Source: Thiobacillus sp. UBA2597 | Lineage (GTDB): Bacteria > Pseudomonadota > Gammaproteobacteria > Burkholderiales > Thiobacillaceae | DNA: 7,865 nt | Reading direction: 5' to 3' | NCBI GenBank assembly: GCA_002339725.1 | Contig: DDKN01000118.1 | Location: forward strand, 1-7,865 | In this document: positions 6,471-7,865 of the stretch, piece by piece | How the letters are laid out: each line of letters starts with the position of its first letter | How positions within the stretch are numbered: the first letter of the stretch is position 1 | Program-made: the position numbers and the translations under genes | The notes under the pieces: generated by a model | What the model was told of the DNA's origin: nothing | The model's input: only the letters and a program-made list of their open reading frames with translations | Databases searched by the model: none

Positions 6471-7865
6471 TCACGGGGCCGGCACCTGGACGGCCAGGCG
6501 GATCAAGGCTTCCTGGACCGGTCCGGCCGCCTCGGCCTTGCCGTGGTTGATCAGCAGCACCAGCACCTTGCGTCGGCCCTGGCCATCGAGCACATAGCCG
6601 GCCAGATTACGCACCCCGTTCAGGCTGCCGGTCTTGAGCCAGGCCTGGCCGGCGAGCGGGCTGTCCTTGAGCCGGTTTTTCAGGGTGCCGTTTTGGCCCA
6701 ACACCGGCAGCGACGCGGCAAAGGCGTAAAAGGCCGGGCTTTGCGGGGCCCAGGCCAGCAGCCGGGCGAGCGAGGCGGCCGAGAGGCGCTCGATGCGCGA
6801 AAGCCCGGCGCCGTTTTCCAGCACCAGCTCGGGAAATTTCAGGCCCTTGTCGGCCAGCCAGGCGCGGACGGCGCGCTCGCCCTTGTCCCAGGTGGCCGGC
6901 GCGCCATAGCGGGCAGCGCCCAGGTTGAGCAGAAGCATCTTGGCCATGACGTTGTTGCTGTGGGTGTTGATGTCGCGCGCGATCAGGGCCAGCGGTTGGG
7001 AGTCGAATTCGAACAGCGGCAGGGCATCGGCCGACGCCGGCTCGACCCGGATGCGGCCCTGGTGCCGGCCGCCCAGCTCGCGCCAGAGGCTGGCGAAGAC
7101 CTCGGCCACGGTGTCGTCCGGTGGCAGCAGATTGAGCCAGAGCGTGCGCTCACCGCAGGCGGCCGGATAACGCCCCTGCAGGCGCAGGCTGCCCCCCTCC
7201 AGGCTCAGGCCCAGGCCGTCCTGCCAGCCGTTGCAGGGCGCATTGTCGAGCTTGAGCTGATTGACTATGGCGATGCCGGCCAGGGCCGGTTCCAGCGCGG
7301 CGCGCACCTGGTCCTCCTCGGGCGCCAGGCGCAGGGCGAGCGCGTTCTGGCTCACCATCAGCGCCGCGGGCGCGGCATTGTAGGGCCTGAGCGGCAGCTG
7401 ATCGAACCGGGCCGGGTCGCCCGGCTCGATCTGATAGAAGGATTGATCGAGCAGGATGTCGCCCCGGATCTCCTGCACACCGCGCGCGCGCAGCTCGCGC
7501 AGGAGCAGCCAAAAGCGTTCGAGCGAGAGCGAGGGATCGCCGCCGCCCTGCAAAATCAGGTCGCCGTGCAGAACGCCGCGCTGCAATTTGCCCCGATAGA
7601 GCACGCGCGTCTGCCAGGTGCGGGCCGGGCCCAGGCTGTCGAGCGCGGCCAGGGTGGTAAGCAGCTTCATCACCGAGGCCGGATTGAAGGAATGCGTCTC
7701 GCCCCAGCTCAGTTGCGGCGCCGCGGCATCCAGCGGTTGCAGCACCAGGCCGATGTGGCTGTCGGGAATGCCGGCCTGCCTGAGCGCGGCATCGAGTTCG
7801 GCCGGCAGGGGACCGGCCAGCACGGGGCCGGCGCAAAACAGACAGGAGATGAAAAGGCGCTGGGG
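6471..7865 (-). CDS. dacB: D-alanyl-D-alanine carboxypeptidase/endopeptidase (PBP4), 5' partial
   Basis: DacB is a class C penicillin-binding protein that removes terminal D-Ala and cuts 4-3 cross-links of peptidoglycan in the periplasm. 464 residues are visible and the frame stays open to the window edge, so the start lies just outside. The visible N-terminus (PQRLFISCLFCAGPVLA) is the end of a Sec signal peptide, with cleavage likely before GPLPAEL. A GTG at 7821-7823 is inside this peptide and is therefore not the real start. Numbered from that codon, the three active-site motifs are S50-V-M-K53, S289-N-N291 and K397-T-G399 (WLKTGSLNGV), with the large PBP4-type insertion between the first two. 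C197 and C223 (in PAACGERT) fit a conserved disulfide. E. coli PBP4 has 477 residues, so only a few codons are missing. It lies upstream of priA, separated by 311 bases. Confidence 0.96.
   Translation of the reverse strand, partial: PQRLFISCLFCAGPVLAGPLPAELDAALRQAGIPDSHIGLVLQPLDAAAPQLSWGETHSFNPASVMKLLTTLAALDSLGPARTWQTRVLYRGKLQRGVLHGDLILQGGGDPSLSLERFWLLLRELRARGVQEIRGDILLDQSFYQIEPGDPARFDQLPLRPYNAAPAALMVSQNALALRLAPEEDQVRAALEPALAGIAIVNQLKLDNAPCNGWQDGLGLSLEGGSLRLQGRYPAACGERTLWLNLLPPDDTVAEVFASLWRELGGRHQGRIRVEPASADALPLFEFDSQPLALIARDINTHSNNVMAKMLLLNLGAARYGAPATWDKGERAVRAWLADKGLKFPELVLENGAGLSRIERLSAASLARLLAWAPQSPAFYAFAASLPVLGQNGTLKNRLKDSPLAGQAWLKTGSLNGVRNLAGYVLDGQGRRKVLVLLINHGKAEAAGPVQEALIRLAVQVPAP

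Noticed and set aside
7150..7836. 228-residue minus-strand frame inside dacB
   Set aside because: Shifted frame of dacB. The dacB frame carries the SxxK, SNN and KTG motifs.

Overview
The window carries a housekeeping segment of a GC-rich bacterial chromosome. It most resembles a betaproteobacterium: the order argS, SPOR-domain gene, dsbA is one I know from that class, and all proteins have a proteobacterial character. The genus cannot be named from this sequence. Every supportable gene lies on the minus strand, so the window is read from right to left, and gaps between genes are short except one.

Read in transcription order, the layout is as follows. From the right edge to 6471 is dacB, a periplasmic D-Ala-D-Ala carboxypeptidase/endopeptidase (PBP4) whose first few codons lie outside the window. 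A 311-base intergenic region (6160-6470) follows. It holds hairpins that could end dacB, an AT-rich patch, a compact cluster of DnaA-box-like sequences and a candidate priA promoter. Then come priA (replication restart helicase, 3985-6159), argS (arginyl-tRNA synthetase, 2188-3927), a membrane-anchored SPOR-domain protein (1616-2188), dsbA (periplasmic thiol oxidase, 957-1598) and a NarL/FixJ-type response regulator (268-900). Last is a two-gene tRNA unit, tRNA-Ala(GGC) then tRNA-Glu(UUC), with its own sigma70-like promoter.

The genes serve general growth: peptidoglycan trimming and septal peptidoglycan binding (dacB, SPOR protein), fork restart (priA), translation (argS, the tRNAs) and oxidative folding in the periplasm (dsbA). 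argS and the SPOR gene share one base at a TAATG junction, and the SPOR gene and dsbA are 17 bases apart, so these three probably share a transcript. The response regulator is the one gene whose target and partner cannot be read here.

I found no mobile element, CRISPR array, phage gene or defence system, and no convincing undescribed system. The signal most worth a second look is the DnaA-box cluster upstream of priA.
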